Shown piece after piece: positions 16,464 through 22,976 of a stretch of DNA of 39,946 nucleotides (the stretch's first letter is position 1; the number at the start of each line of letters is the position of its first letter). Origin of the DNA: a virus; the IMG/VR virus record IMGVR_UViG_3300034375_008483, positions 1-39,946 of that record; one strand, given 5' to 3'. A program made the position numbers and the translations under genes. The notes under the pieces are model-generated. The model was not told the origin of the DNA. It ran no database searches and was given only the letters and a program-made list of their open reading frames with translations.

Positions 16464-16817
16464 ATGAGTGAAGAACTGCTACAATGGGGAGAGGAGCGCG
16501 CTCTGGCGCGGCACGACGACCCGGAAACCTCGCACGATGCTGCGAAGAGCATCAAGGTCTCTGCGAAGGAGGAGATCGTCCTGGAATGCCTTGCCGAATA
16601 CGGTCCGCAAACCAGCATCGAGATTGCCAACCGAACTGGGCTGAATCCCAACACCGTTACGCCCAGGATGAAACCGCTCAAAGAGAAAGGAAAGGTTTAC
16701 GACACGGGGATCCGGAGGAGATCGGAACTTTTGCACCAATGTCCCTGCTGCTCCCATAAATCAACCATCAGGGTCTCGAGGCCGAAGATCGTCTGGGCAT
16801 TAAAGAAGGGAGAATGA
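16464..16817 (+). CDS. Winged-helix protein with C-terminal zinc knuckle
   Basis: 117 aa. It starts MSEELLQWGEERALARHDDPETSHDAAKS, the R-x-DDPxTSHxAA signature common in small phage HTH proteins. A winged helix follows (VLECLAEYGPQTSIEIANRTGLNPNTVTPRMKPLKEKGKVYDTG). A CPCC pair and basic residues close the protein (SRPKIVWALKKGE). It lies between the helicase loader and the methyltransferase, whose start overlaps its stop (ATGA). In other phages this family often sits in the replication region. It likely binds DNA, as a regulator or replication accessory; the target is unknown. Confidence 0.75.
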   Translation: MSEELLQWGEERALARHDDPETSHDAAKSIKVSAKEEIVLECLAEYGPQTSIEIANRTGLNPNTVTPRMKPLKEKGKVYDTGIRRRSELLHQCPCCSHKSTIRVSRPKIVWALKKGE

Positions 16818-17788
16818 ATGAGTTACATTTATTTGCAGGAGCAGGGGGAGGAATCCTCGGCGGAATGCTTCTCGGACATACCACAGTTTGCGCTGTCGAG
16901 ATCGAGGAATACCCTCGAAAGGTCTTACTGCAACGGCAGCGAGACGGAATCCTGCCTCGCTTCCCAATCTGGGACGACATCCAAACCTTCGACGGTAGAC
17001 CGTGGAGAGGGCGCGTCGATGTCGTCTGCGGCGGATTCCCGTGCCAGGACATATCCTCCGCCGGGAAAGGAGCAGGAATTGAGGGAGAGAGATCTGGTTT
17101 GTGGGGAGAAATGGCGCGAGTTATTGGTGAAGTACGACCCCGATTCGTGTTCGTGGAAAACTCACCTATGCTTGTGGGAAGAGGACTTGCCGTGGTCCTC
17201 GGTGACCTTGCCGAAATGGGGTATGATGCGCGATGGGGTGTGCTGGGAGCAGACGACGCAGGAGCGCCCCACCGACGGAAAAGGATCTGGATACTGGCCC
17301 ACTCCGGTTCATTCGGAAGCAAGGCAAGGATACCAGAACCGGAACAACGGGAAGAAGGGGTCGCAAAAGAGCCTGACCACAGCTGTTGTGGACAGGGATC
17401 AGGAAAGAATGCCGACCCCGACCAGTCGAGATTGGAAAGGCAAGAGCGGATCGGGACGACAGGAGAGGAAGGGGCATCCGACCGACACGCTGCCGAACTA
17501 TGTGGACAAGTGGCCGGCACCAAGATTCCCATCACCGACAGCAACGGACTGGAAGCGGGGAGTGGAGTCTCAACAGGCGAGACGGGACAGAGGGGCGCAC
17601 ACGGGTGTAACACTGAACGACGCACTGAACGCTCCTGGTGGGAGGCTGAACCCGAATTGGGTCGAGTGGCTCATGGGGTGGCCTGTCGGGTGGACCGACT
17701 CAAAGCCATTGGAAACGGACAGGTTCCGCAGGTGGCCGCACTCGCATGGAGAATTTTAGCAGAGGACGCTCAAGAGATTCGGTCCTGA
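16814..17788 (+). CDS. Orphan C5 cytosine-specific DNA methyltransferase (Dcm-type)
   Basis: 324 aa. The motifs of m5C methyltransferases are present in order: motif I LFAGAGG (residues 6-12), motif IV GGFPCQDIS with catalytic Cys77, motif VI FVENSP (113-118), motif VIII APHRRKRIWILA (151-162), motif IX RVDRLKAIGN (292-301) and motif X GNGQVP (300-305). The target-recognition region (about 163-280) is hydrophilic and poorly conserved. It should transfer a methyl group from SAM to a cytosine, protecting phage DNA or altering expression. No cognate restriction enzyme gene is nearby. Its full length is also open in the +1 frame (16818-17759), and that product is protein-like; see the next entry. 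Confidence 0.9.
   Translation: MNELHLFAGAGGGILGGMLLGHTTVCAVEIEEYPRKVLLQRQRDGILPRFPIWDDIQTFDGRPWRGRVDVVCGGFPCQDISSAGKGAGIEGERSGLWGEMARVIGEVRPRFVFVENSPMLVGRGLAVVLGDLAEMGYDARWGVLGADDAGAPHRRKRIWILAHSGSFGSKARIPEPEQREEGVAKEPDHSCCGQGSGKNADPDQSRLERQERIGTTGEEGASDRHAAELCGQVAGTKIPITDSNGLEAGSGVSTGETGQRGAHGCNTERRTERSWWEAEPELGRVAHGVACRVDRLKAIGNGQVPQVAALAWRILAEDAQEIRS
16818..17759 (+). CDS. Overprinted +1-frame protein within the methyltransferase gene (WVEWLMGWP family)
   Basis: 313 codons, starting 4 nt after the methyltransferase ATG (tandem ATGs, the TGA of the upstream gene between) and ending 29 nt before its stop. The product carries motifs I recall from separate phage proteins, often labelled hypothetical or methylase: SSAADSRART, WRELLVKYDPDSCSWKT, LPKWGMMRDGVCWE, repeated PTP...DWK units (WPTPVHS, MPTPTSRDWKG, PSPTATDWK) and the C-terminal GRLNPNWVEWLMGWPVGW. 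The WVEWLMGWPVGWTD motif is encoded by the same bases as GRVAHGVACRVDRL, just before motif X of the methyltransferase. The length of open frame and ordered motifs argue against chance. Whether it is translated, and from which start, is unknown; the first 65 codons look least protein-like. Function unknown. Confidence 0.6.
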   Translation: MSYIYLQEQGEESSAECFSDIPQFALSRSRNTLERSYCNGSETESCLASQSGTTSKPSTVDRGEGASMSSAADSRARTYPPPGKEQELRERDLVCGEKWRELLVKYDPDSCSWKTHLCLWEEDLPWSSVTLPKWGMMRDGVCWEQTTQERPTDGKGSGYWPTPVHSEARQGYQNRNNGKKGSQKSLTTAVVDRDQERMPTPTSRDWKGKSGSGRQERKGHPTDTLPNYVDKWPAPRFPSPTATDWKRGVESQQARRDRGAHTGVTLNDALNAPGGRLNPNWVEWLMGWPVGWTDSKPLETDRFRRWPHSHGEF

Positions 17789-17816
17789 TCGGGATCGCGC
17801 AACCGATACAAATACA

Positions 17817-18452
17817 ATGGAAAAATCAGAAGAATCAACCGACACGGAGCGAGATCAGGCTTCGCAGCCTCGCTTTGGTAGCCCGTCGAAGTCACTAACG
17901 ATTATGATGGGTGCAGCGGTTGCTCTTGGAAGCATTGGTGGCGGATTCCCCAAGTTGGGATGCTCTCGTCGCGGCCCAAGAGGGACAGAGATGGAGAAGG
18001 TTGGAAAGACCGATGATGGCGACGACATCTTGCAGGATCGAGGGGGCAGAAAATACACGCGGAACGCCAGGGGGACGATCAGAAGATTTAATGCCGAGAA
18101 ACCGACCGAACAACCCCAACGAGAGCAGGATTCGAGTGCGCTGACTTGTTCTGTGCCGTTGGTCTGGAACGCTGGACCGGCGAGAGGAGGAGGCGGAACG
18201 GCAGGAAAGCGAGATGGGGTGCCGTGGTGGTGGGATGGTGATTTGCTCGTCGTGGTCGTCGAATGCCGTGGAGGTCCACACGTCGCGATGGTGAGCGTTT
18301 ACGCGGACGAGGACAAGCTGGATTTTGTCGATCCCGAAACGGGAGATTTTAGCTTCGGGTATCTACCGGACGATGTCTCGTGGTGGGCTAAGATTGAGGA
18401 GTCTCTTCCACAGAACGATGAGACATGCCAGCCTGACGAGGGCGGAAAATAA
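17817..18452 (+). CDS. Hypothetical protein with DUF551-like small C-terminal domain
   Basis: 211 aa. The N-terminal half (to about residue 105) is low-complexity, Gly/Arg/Lys-rich and does not look like a folded domain; a competing frame (17911-18144) is also open there, so the true start is uncertain. The C-terminal half from SALTCSVPL onward looks like a real domain: WWWDGDLLVVVVECRG, HVAMVSVYADED, and DDVSWWAKIEE near the end, a motif seen in small phage accessory proteins. The stretch SALTCS is shared in related form with the two downstream genes at 18749 and 19006. Function unknown. Confidence 0.55.
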   Translation: MEKSEESTDTERDQASQPRFGSPSKSLTIMMGAAVALGSIGGGFPKLGCSRRGPRGTEMEKVGKTDDGDDILQDRGGRKYTRNARGTIRRFNAEKPTEQPQREQDSSALTCSVPLVWNAGPARGGGGTAGKRDGVPWWWDGDLLVVVVECRGGPHVAMVSVYADEDKLDFVDPETGDFSFGYLPDDVSWWAKIEESLPQNDETCQPDEGGK

Positions 18453-18466
18453 AAAACACTTTAGAT

Positions 18467-18715
18467 ATGAAAACGGTAAAGCGAAGATGCAACAACGAGA
18501 ATTGCCGAATCGAATACGAAGCGAGGGAAGCGGACCTAAAGCGAGGATGGGGGAAATCCTGCTCAAAACGGTGTGCGGCTATCGTCCGAAAGTATGGGGG
18601 GCGGAAGATGGCAGCAGCGTCCCGAAAGTATCGAGGCAGACCGAACGACAACCGAACGTATGAGATCCAAGAGGAACCCGATCAAGGGTGGGATGCACAC
18701 AAGCTTTGCAGGTGA
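18467..18715 (+). CDS. Small zinc-ribbon protein (C-x4-C ... RGWGKxCSKxC)
   Basis: 82 aa. The N-terminal 40 residues carry Cys8 and Cys13, then the motif LKRGWGKSCSKRCAA with Cys32 and Cys36. The RGWGKFCSKxC pattern recurs in small phage proteins, so a single zinc finger with nucleic-acid binding is likely. The rest is basic then acidic and probably disordered. It follows the 211-aa gene by 14 nt with an A-rich leader. The alternative frame 18325-18663 is a shadow without motifs. Confidence 0.7.
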   Translation: MKTVKRRCNNENCRIEYEAREADLKRGWGKSCSKRCAAIVRKYGGRKMAAASRKYRGRPNDNRTYEIQEEPDQGWDAHKLCR

Positions 18716-18748
18716 GAACGATTGAGGACATCCAGCGAGGAAAAGACT

Positions 18749-19009
18749 ATGGAAAAAGAAACGACGAAATCGAGCTTGGATGCTCCGACTTGTTCTCTTT
18801 TGGACGGGTTGAGCGACCGAGCAAAACAATGGCTAGACAAGGCTTGTGAGCAGGCTGCTGATGGTCAGGGGATTACATTGGATTTAGAGGCCCGTAACGA
18901 ATGCGAGTTAGTTGGTTTGATTGAGGTTGATCGTCGACAGTGGGTCACTATCCCCGCGAACGTGATGGATGCCGTTTACTCGAATGGATATTTAAAAGAG
19001 AACGCATGA
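18749..19009 (+). CDS. Small hypothetical protein sharing the APTCS tag
   Basis: 86 aa from ATG 18749, preferred over the upstream start at 18722 because GAGGAAAAG precedes it at Shine-Dalgarno distance. The N-terminus has LDAPTCSLLDG; then helical (SDRAKQWLDKACEQAADGQG) and a beta half (RRQWVTIPANVMDAVY). The stop overlaps the next start (ATGA). No family recognised. It shares a 17-nt identical segment with the next gene. Confidence 0.6.
   Translation: MEKETTKSSLDAPTCSLLDGLSDRAKQWLDKACEQAADGQGITLDLEARNECELVGLIEVDRRQWVTIPANVMDAVYSNGYLKENA
18781..18797 (+). repeat. 17-bp direct repeat, copy 1 (TGCTCCGACTTGTTCTC)
   Basis: Identical to 19053-19069. It encodes APTCS in the same reading frame in both genes. 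A third partial copy sharing GACTTGTTCT is near 18143 and encodes ALTCS. Confidence 0.8.
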
Positions 19010-19359
19010 GGACAGACACTGACAACGAGTGCAACGAGGAAGGCAGTTGTTCTGCTCCGACTTGTTCTCCTCCGGGCTACCAGAAGGCTGTCGATAGTAT
19101 GACGGAAGCTGAGAAGGCGCAACGTCTCGCGGAGATACTGCGAGCGGAGGCGCACGGAAACGACCTGCACGAAGATACGGAAAAATGGAGGCTAGTGGTT
19201 TGCAGGGAGGATGAATCCGGCGATTGCTGGTCTATCGGTCACATTGATCTAACGGTAGCCAGAGAGTTGAAGCGACTGAATCGGCCTGACGATCTGCGCC
19301 GGATGATCGAGCGAGTGAAGTTCGGCTGGATGGTTGAACCTTTAGAGGAGAACGATTAA
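19006..19359 (+). CDS. Small hypothetical protein sharing the APTCS tag
   Basis: 117 aa from ATG 19006, overlapping the previous stop. It has an acidic Cys-containing N-terminus (NECNEEGSCSAPTCSPPGY), a helix (MTEAEKAQRLAEILRAEAHG), then a mixed domain (WRLVVCREDESGDCWSIGHIDLTVARELKRL). No family is recognised. It is probably an early accessory gene expressed with its neighbour. The 40 nt after it contain no clear terminator. Confidence 0.6.
   Translation: MRTDTDNECNEEGSCSAPTCSPPGYQKAVDSMTEAEKAQRLAEILRAEAHGNDLHEDTEKWRLVVCREDESGDCWSIGHIDLTVARELKRLNRPDDLRRMIERVKFGWMVEPLEEND
19053..19069 (+). repeat. 17-bp direct repeat, copy 2 (TGCTCCGACTTGTTCTC)
   Basis: Exact copy of 18781-18797, 272 bp downstream, in the N-terminal coding region of the next gene. 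Confidence 0.8.
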
Positions 19360-19403
19360 GCTCTGGCACTGCGAGAGAATGCAGGCCGCAACGAATAGAA
19401 TTT

Positions 19404-19679
19404 ATGAAACCAGATATAGTAAATAGTCAGGGAACGGGTGCCGCAGTTGTCCAGCAGCGCCTTGTTCGTCGCTTCGGTGTTGGTGATGTGGTCCGTATGC
19501 CGCACTACGAACTCGCCGGAAAAGAACGCAAACGGGTGTGGAAAATCACCGAAGAATCTCTAGGCGGGAACAACCAAGAAGGCACATACGGAATGATCCC
19601 TCTCGACATCGCGGACAATGAGCCAATTCAGGTACCGTGTCTGATACTCGAAACGCACCCCGAAATTGAGAAAGTCTAG
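19404..19679 (+). CDS. Small hypothetical beta-rich protein
   Basis: 91 aa. After a flexible N-terminus comes LVRRFGVGDVVRMPHYELAG, resembling the start of a small SH3-like or KOW-type beta barrel, then RKRVWKITEESLGG and a strand-rich end. This is only a visual resemblance. The leader is A-rich with no Shine-Dalgarno. Function unknown. Confidence 0.55.
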   Translation: MKPDIVNSQGTGAAVVQQRLVRRFGVGDVVRMPHYELAGKERKRVWKITEESLGGNNQEGTYGMIPLDIADNEPIQVPCLILETHPEIEKV

Positions 19680-19699
19680 GCGACGAACAGCCCGATTCA

Positions 19700-19711
19700 G
19701 CCACTAGTGGC
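19700..19711. promoter_or_regulatory. 12-bp perfect palindrome in a short intergenic gap
   Basis: GCCACTAGTGGC lies in the 54-nt gap between the 91-aa gene and the small membrane protein gene, about 23 nt before the latter's ATG. It may be an operator site; no T-run follows, so it is not a terminator. Confidence 0.35.
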
Positions 19712-19733
19712 ATAAACAGCCATTTATACCAAC

Positions 19734-19922
19734 ATGCAATATCTCACCCTATTCTTTTTCGTCCTGGTTCTGTCTCTCTGCTGCGCCCTGGCACTCGTTA
19801 CGATCGAAACAGGGAACCTCCGCCGGGATCTGCGGGAAGCGGAAACGCGAGCAGATGAAGGTTGGCAGCAGGTCCAGATTCTCCGCGCAAGTATCTCCAG
19901 CGGGATCAAGATAAAATTATGA
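19734..19922 (+). CDS. Small single-span membrane protein
   Basis: 62 aa. Residues 4-23 (LTLFFFVLVLSLCCALALVT) form one strong transmembrane segment, followed by a charged, likely coiled helix (LRRDLREAETRADEGWQQVQIL). This is the topology of small phage membrane proteins such as i-spanins or pinholins, but the soluble part is short and the gene is far from the lysin. It overlaps the next gene by ATGA. Function unknown; a role in lysis or membrane takeover is possible. Confidence 0.6.
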   Translation: MQYLTLFFFVLVLSLCCALALVTIETGNLRRDLREAETRADEGWQQVQILRASISSGIKIKL

Positions 19923-20260
19923 ACGACTACCACCTCGACCCTCCCGAAGAACCGGAACCTCCTGATTGCCCGGAATGCGAAGACGGGTATGCAAGCGACT
20001 ACGAGAAAACGGCAGATGGGCAATTCCTCTACGTCTGCGAATGCTGCGGCGCGAAATGGGAATGTGACGACTGCGAACTCTACGAACCGGACCCGCCGGA
20101 ATGGAAGTGTGAGGACTGCGGTCAGAAATACCCCTGCGACTGCTGTGAGGAACCGGAAGAGGAAACCGAATGCGTCCACGGGAACGAACCTGGATACTGC
20201 GATCACTGCGACTACCTGGGGGATCTCGCCTACGACGCAGCAAGGGAGGGAAGGAGATGA
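19919..20260 (+). CDS. Cysteine-rich multi-zinc-ribbon protein
   Basis: 113 aa from ATG 19919, which overlaps the stop of the upstream gene. It has 15 cysteines, mostly paired: CPEC, CECC, CDDC, CEDC, CDCC and CDHC, separated by Pro/Glu-rich spacers. The pairs could bind two to four zinc ions. The protein is very acidic, so nucleic-acid binding is less likely than protein contact. No family is recognised. The next gene again overlaps by ATGA. Confidence 0.65.
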   Translation: MNDYHLDPPEEPEPPDCPECEDGYASDYEKTADGQFLYVCECCGAKWECDDCELYEPDPPEWKCEDCGQKYPCDCCEEPEEETECVHGNEPGYCDHCDYLGDLAYDAAREGRR

Positions 20261-20430
20261 GAACAACTCGAACCTACGTTGCCACCGATCGGTCAGGAAT
20301 GCGGAAGGATTACATAATCACAGACAAACTGAACAAACACCAGGATACGGCAATCCGGAAAGAGATTGCCAAGGAGAAAATGATCATCGAACGTGTAACG
20401 GATACAACATATGGAAAAGCAAGAGACTGA
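20257..20430 (+). CDS. Very small hypothetical protein
   Basis: 57 aa from ATG 20257, which overlaps the previous stop and has GGGAGG 8-13 nt upstream. It is basic and helical (KLNKHQDTAIRKEIAKEKMIIERV). It overlaps the next gene start by 20 nt in another frame. No family recognised. Confidence 0.5.
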   Translation: MRTTRTYVATDRSGMRKDYIITDKLNKHQDTAIRKEIAKEKMIIERVTDTTYGKARD

Positions 20431-20644
20431 GGACGGGGAATTCATGATGGGACTGTTCAACGCAAGATTGGTGGGATGGAAGCACCCGCTGATGATCTGG
20501 GCAGACTCCCCAGAATCCGCCAAGAAGCATATTCGGTCACGATACCAGGGGAAGTTTATGATGTGCCTCGAGGAAGTAGCTTACATGAAAAGTGATGACT
20601 TCAGAGCGTTGGCACGGTATGCTGAAAAACACGGAATGAACTGA
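20411..20644 (+). CDS. Small hypothetical protein upstream of terminase
   Basis: 77 aa with mixed alpha/beta pattern (FMMGLFNARLVGWKHPLMIWADSPESAKKHIRSRYQGKF). The pattern 'WADSPESAKKHIR' suggests a small strand-helix unit. The A of its TGA stop is shared with the ATG of the small terminase gene (TGATG), so it is probably cotranslated with it. Function unknown. Confidence 0.55.
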   Translation: MEKQETEDGEFMMGLFNARLVGWKHPLMIWADSPESAKKHIRSRYQGKFMMCLEEVAYMKSDDFRALARYAEKHGMN

Positions 20645-21174
20645 TGGAAGCAGTAGATCCCAGTAAGCTGAAGATTCCCCGCCGGCCGAAACGCTCGGAC
20701 CTGACAGAGAAGGAGTGGCGATTCGTCCACCTCTACGCTCTCACAGGGAATGCTACCCAGTCCTATCGTCATGCAGGATACAAGGGAGCAGCAAATGTAT
20801 GCGCAGTGACAGGTCACCGGATGCTACGAAAACCTAAGATTGCCGCTGAGCTTGACCGGGTGTTCGATCGGATCCGTGAGGAGGCTGACTTCACTCTTGC
20901 CGACCTGGTTGGATTCTACGAAGAGATCGTGTTCACTCCCATCTCCCATGTCGATGAGGATTCCTGGATGGTGGAGGAAAAGCGGGAAACCTACGGGGAG
21001 GAAGGGGAACTGCGGTCGTGCAATTTGAAAATGATCTCCAAGCAGTTCGCGTTGCAGCAGATCGGCAAGCTTACCGGGCTCGATCGGGATTCCCTGAACG
21101 GTGAGGTAGGTGATACCCTTCTGGATTTGATTCGCGACATCCGCGGAACCGCTAAAGAGAAAGAGAATGAGTGA
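20644..21174 (+). CDS. terS: Terminase small subunit
   Basis: 176 aa. The N-terminal half matches the Terminase_2 pattern: LTEKEWRFVHLYALTGNATQSYRHAGYKGA, an HTH that binds phage DNA, followed by LRKPKIAAELDRVFDRIREEADFTLADLVGFYEEIVF. The C-terminal part (FALQQIGKLTGL) is typical of the oligomerisation region. It recognises the packaging start and hands DNA to the large subunit encoded two genes downstream. Length is usual for the family. Confidence 0.85.
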   Translation: MEAVDPSKLKIPRRPKRSDLTEKEWRFVHLYALTGNATQSYRHAGYKGAANVCAVTGHRMLRKPKIAAELDRVFDRIREEADFTLADLVGFYEEIVFTPISHVDEDSWMVEEKRETYGEEGELRSCNLKMISKQFALQQIGKLTGLDRDSLNGEVGDTLLDLIRDIRGTAKEKENE

Positions 21175-21403
21175 ATACTGCCACAACTGCGGAGACCACA
21201 TCTCCGATGACATCGAGAAACTGTGTCGCAAGTGCAAGGAAGCGAACACGCTCCGGCTGGAATCAGCGGACGGTCCTGTCACCTTTACCAGAGATGCTGA
21301 CGGGAAGGTCACGATCGAGATCCAGGATCAAGCCGGCCCGGTTACCGAAACGATCGACGAAGCTGACCAGATGGCATTGGCTGAGTTTCTGTGCGAATAC
21401 TGA
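21167..21403 (+). CDS. Small zinc-ribbon protein between terminase genes
   Basis: 78 aa, overlapping terS by 8 nt. The N-terminus MSEYCHNCGDHISDDIEKLCRKCKE contains two C-x2-C pairs with 14 residues between them, a typical zinc ribbon. A beta-rich acidic second half follows (GPVTFTRDADGKVTIEI). It may be a small accessory packaging factor or HNH-less relic; only the zinc-binding fold is supported. The +1 overlapping frame (21171) is a shadow. Confidence 0.6.
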   Translation: MSEYCHNCGDHISDDIEKLCRKCKEANTLRLESADGPVTFTRDADGKVTIEIQDQAGPVTETIDEADQMALAEFLCEY

Positions 21404-21406
21404 GGC

Positions 21407-22972
21407 ATGATTGAGTCGTTCACTCCAGAAGATCTGCGCGACCAGATGTGGAGGCTGAAGCATCTCTACAAGTGCAAGAAGCAGGGATCCGGCGAAGCGA
21501 TACCGTTCTATCCGCGGCCGGAGCAGAGAGCGATTTTCCAGAGACTGATCGACAATCCTACGGACCTGATCATCATCATCAAATCCCGGCGCCTGGGACT
21601 CTCGACAGGGTTGAACATCTTTCAGGTGGACTCTTCTGTCTTCAATCACGGTTGGACCGGTGAACTCATCGACCGAACCGAGAACGATGCGAAGAAGAAG
21701 ATGGACAACCAGATTCAGTTCGCCTTCAACAACATGCACCCGCTGATCCGCCAGTCGTATCAGGGTCTGAGCGAATCGAAGAAGGAATTCTCAGTCATCG
21801 CAAGGGGAGAGAGCAAGACAGAGAAGTCATCGATCTACGCCAGTGTGTCAGCCAGGGGCGGAGACTGCTCCATGCTCCACATCTCAGAGATGGGACCGAT
21901 CGCAGCTATGGATGACCAGAGAGCGCAGGAGATCGTCTCTGGTGCCATGCCGGCCGCATCACAGGGACGCACGGTCATCGAGACGACCTGGATGGGAGGA
22001 AAGAAGGGGGAACTCTGGGAACTGGTCGAGCCGATCCTGCGCAACGATCCAAACGCGAAGGGCGTCATCTACTTCTTCCCATGGCACGATGACCCGGAAG
22101 CGATCGAGACAGAGGGATCCATCACAAAGGAGACAGAAGAATACTTCAAGCAGTTGGAGTCGAAACTGGGAAAGCGATTCAACCAGGAGCAGAAGAAGTG
22201 GTATGCGGCAAAGAAGGTGAAATACCGCCACGCTACGAAGCGAGAATACCCGTCGACCTTGGCAGAGGCATTCGCTGCACCGATCAAGGGCGCCATTTAT
22301 GCTCCCTACCTCGATGAGGCGGAGGCAGAGCAGAGGATCACGAACTTCCCGGTCGATCGGTCCGCTCTGGTTCACACTGCATGGGATCTCGGGACTCCGT
22401 TCAACACCGTGACCTGGTTCTTCCAGATGATCGGGCAGGAGATCCGGATTGTCGACTGCATGCTCGAGAAGAACCTCACCCCGGTCGACAGGGTCGCAGC
22501 TATCAACGCGAAAGGATACCCTCTCGGGGTGCATCTGTTCCCGCACGATGGCAAGCGAGACACGGACACGGGAGAATCGATTGCTGACAAGTTCACGCAG
22601 GCCGGACTCTCCAACATCCGTATCGTGCCGCGGACGAAGTCTGTCTGGGTCGGCATCAACGCGACCGAAGAGGCATTCCCGCGGTTTCTGTTCCATCGAG
22701 CGAATACCGAGAAAGGGCGGGAACGATTGGTGAACTACCGGGTCGACAACGAGTCAAGCACGGGGAAAGCGATTGAGACGCCGGTCCACGACAGAAACTC
22801 TCACGCCGCTGATGCTCTGCGCATGATCAAAGAGGGCGAGACAGCGGGACTGATCAGGGCTACGGTAGGGAACCGCGGAGGGAGACGTTTGAAGGCGAAC
22901 ATCACAACTATCAAGGATTCCGCGCCTCGACGGTCGGGTAGGGGTCCAACCGTAATCAGACCGGGAGCATAA
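21407..22972 (+). CDS. terL: Terminase large subunit
   Basis: 521 aa. The ATPase domain has an atypical Walker A KSRRLGLST (residues 59-67), in place of GxxxxGK(S/T), as in many phage terminases, and a Walker B region SMLHISEMG with catalytic Glu161. The nuclease domain has Asp327 (HTAWDLGT), Asp350 (IVDCML) and the closing motif RNSHAADALR (Asp469). It cleaves concatemers and drives DNA into the procapsid through the portal. The order with terS upstream and portal downstream fits a standard packaging module. Confidence 0.92.
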   Translation: MIESFTPEDLRDQMWRLKHLYKCKKQGSGEAIPFYPRPEQRAIFQRLIDNPTDLIIIIKSRRLGLSTGLNIFQVDSSVFNHGWTGELIDRTENDAKKKMDNQIQFAFNNMHPLIRQSYQGLSESKKEFSVIARGESKTEKSSIYASVSARGGDCSMLHISEMGPIAAMDDQRAQEIVSGAMPAASQGRTVIETTWMGGKKGELWELVEPILRNDPNAKGVIYFFPWHDDPEAIETEGSITKETEEYFKQLESKLGKRFNQEQKKWYAAKKVKYRHATKREYPSTLAEAFAAPIKGAIYAPYLDEAEAEQRITNFPVDRSALVHTAWDLGTPFNTVTWFFQMIGQEIRIVDCMLEKNLTPVDRVAAINAKGYPLGVHLFPHDGKRDTDTGESIADKFTQAGLSNIRIVPRTKSVWVGINATEEAFPRFLFHRANTEKGRERLVNYRVDNESSTGKAIETPVHDRNSHAADALRMIKEGETAGLIRATVGNRGGRRLKANITTIKDSAPRRSGRGPTVIRPGA

Positions 22973-22976
22973 AACG

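Noticed and set aside
16768-17625. 285-codon antisense frame over the methyltransferase
   Set aside because: Ser/Pro/Arg-rich low-complexity product without motifs. In contrast to the +1 sense frame, nothing in it looks conserved.
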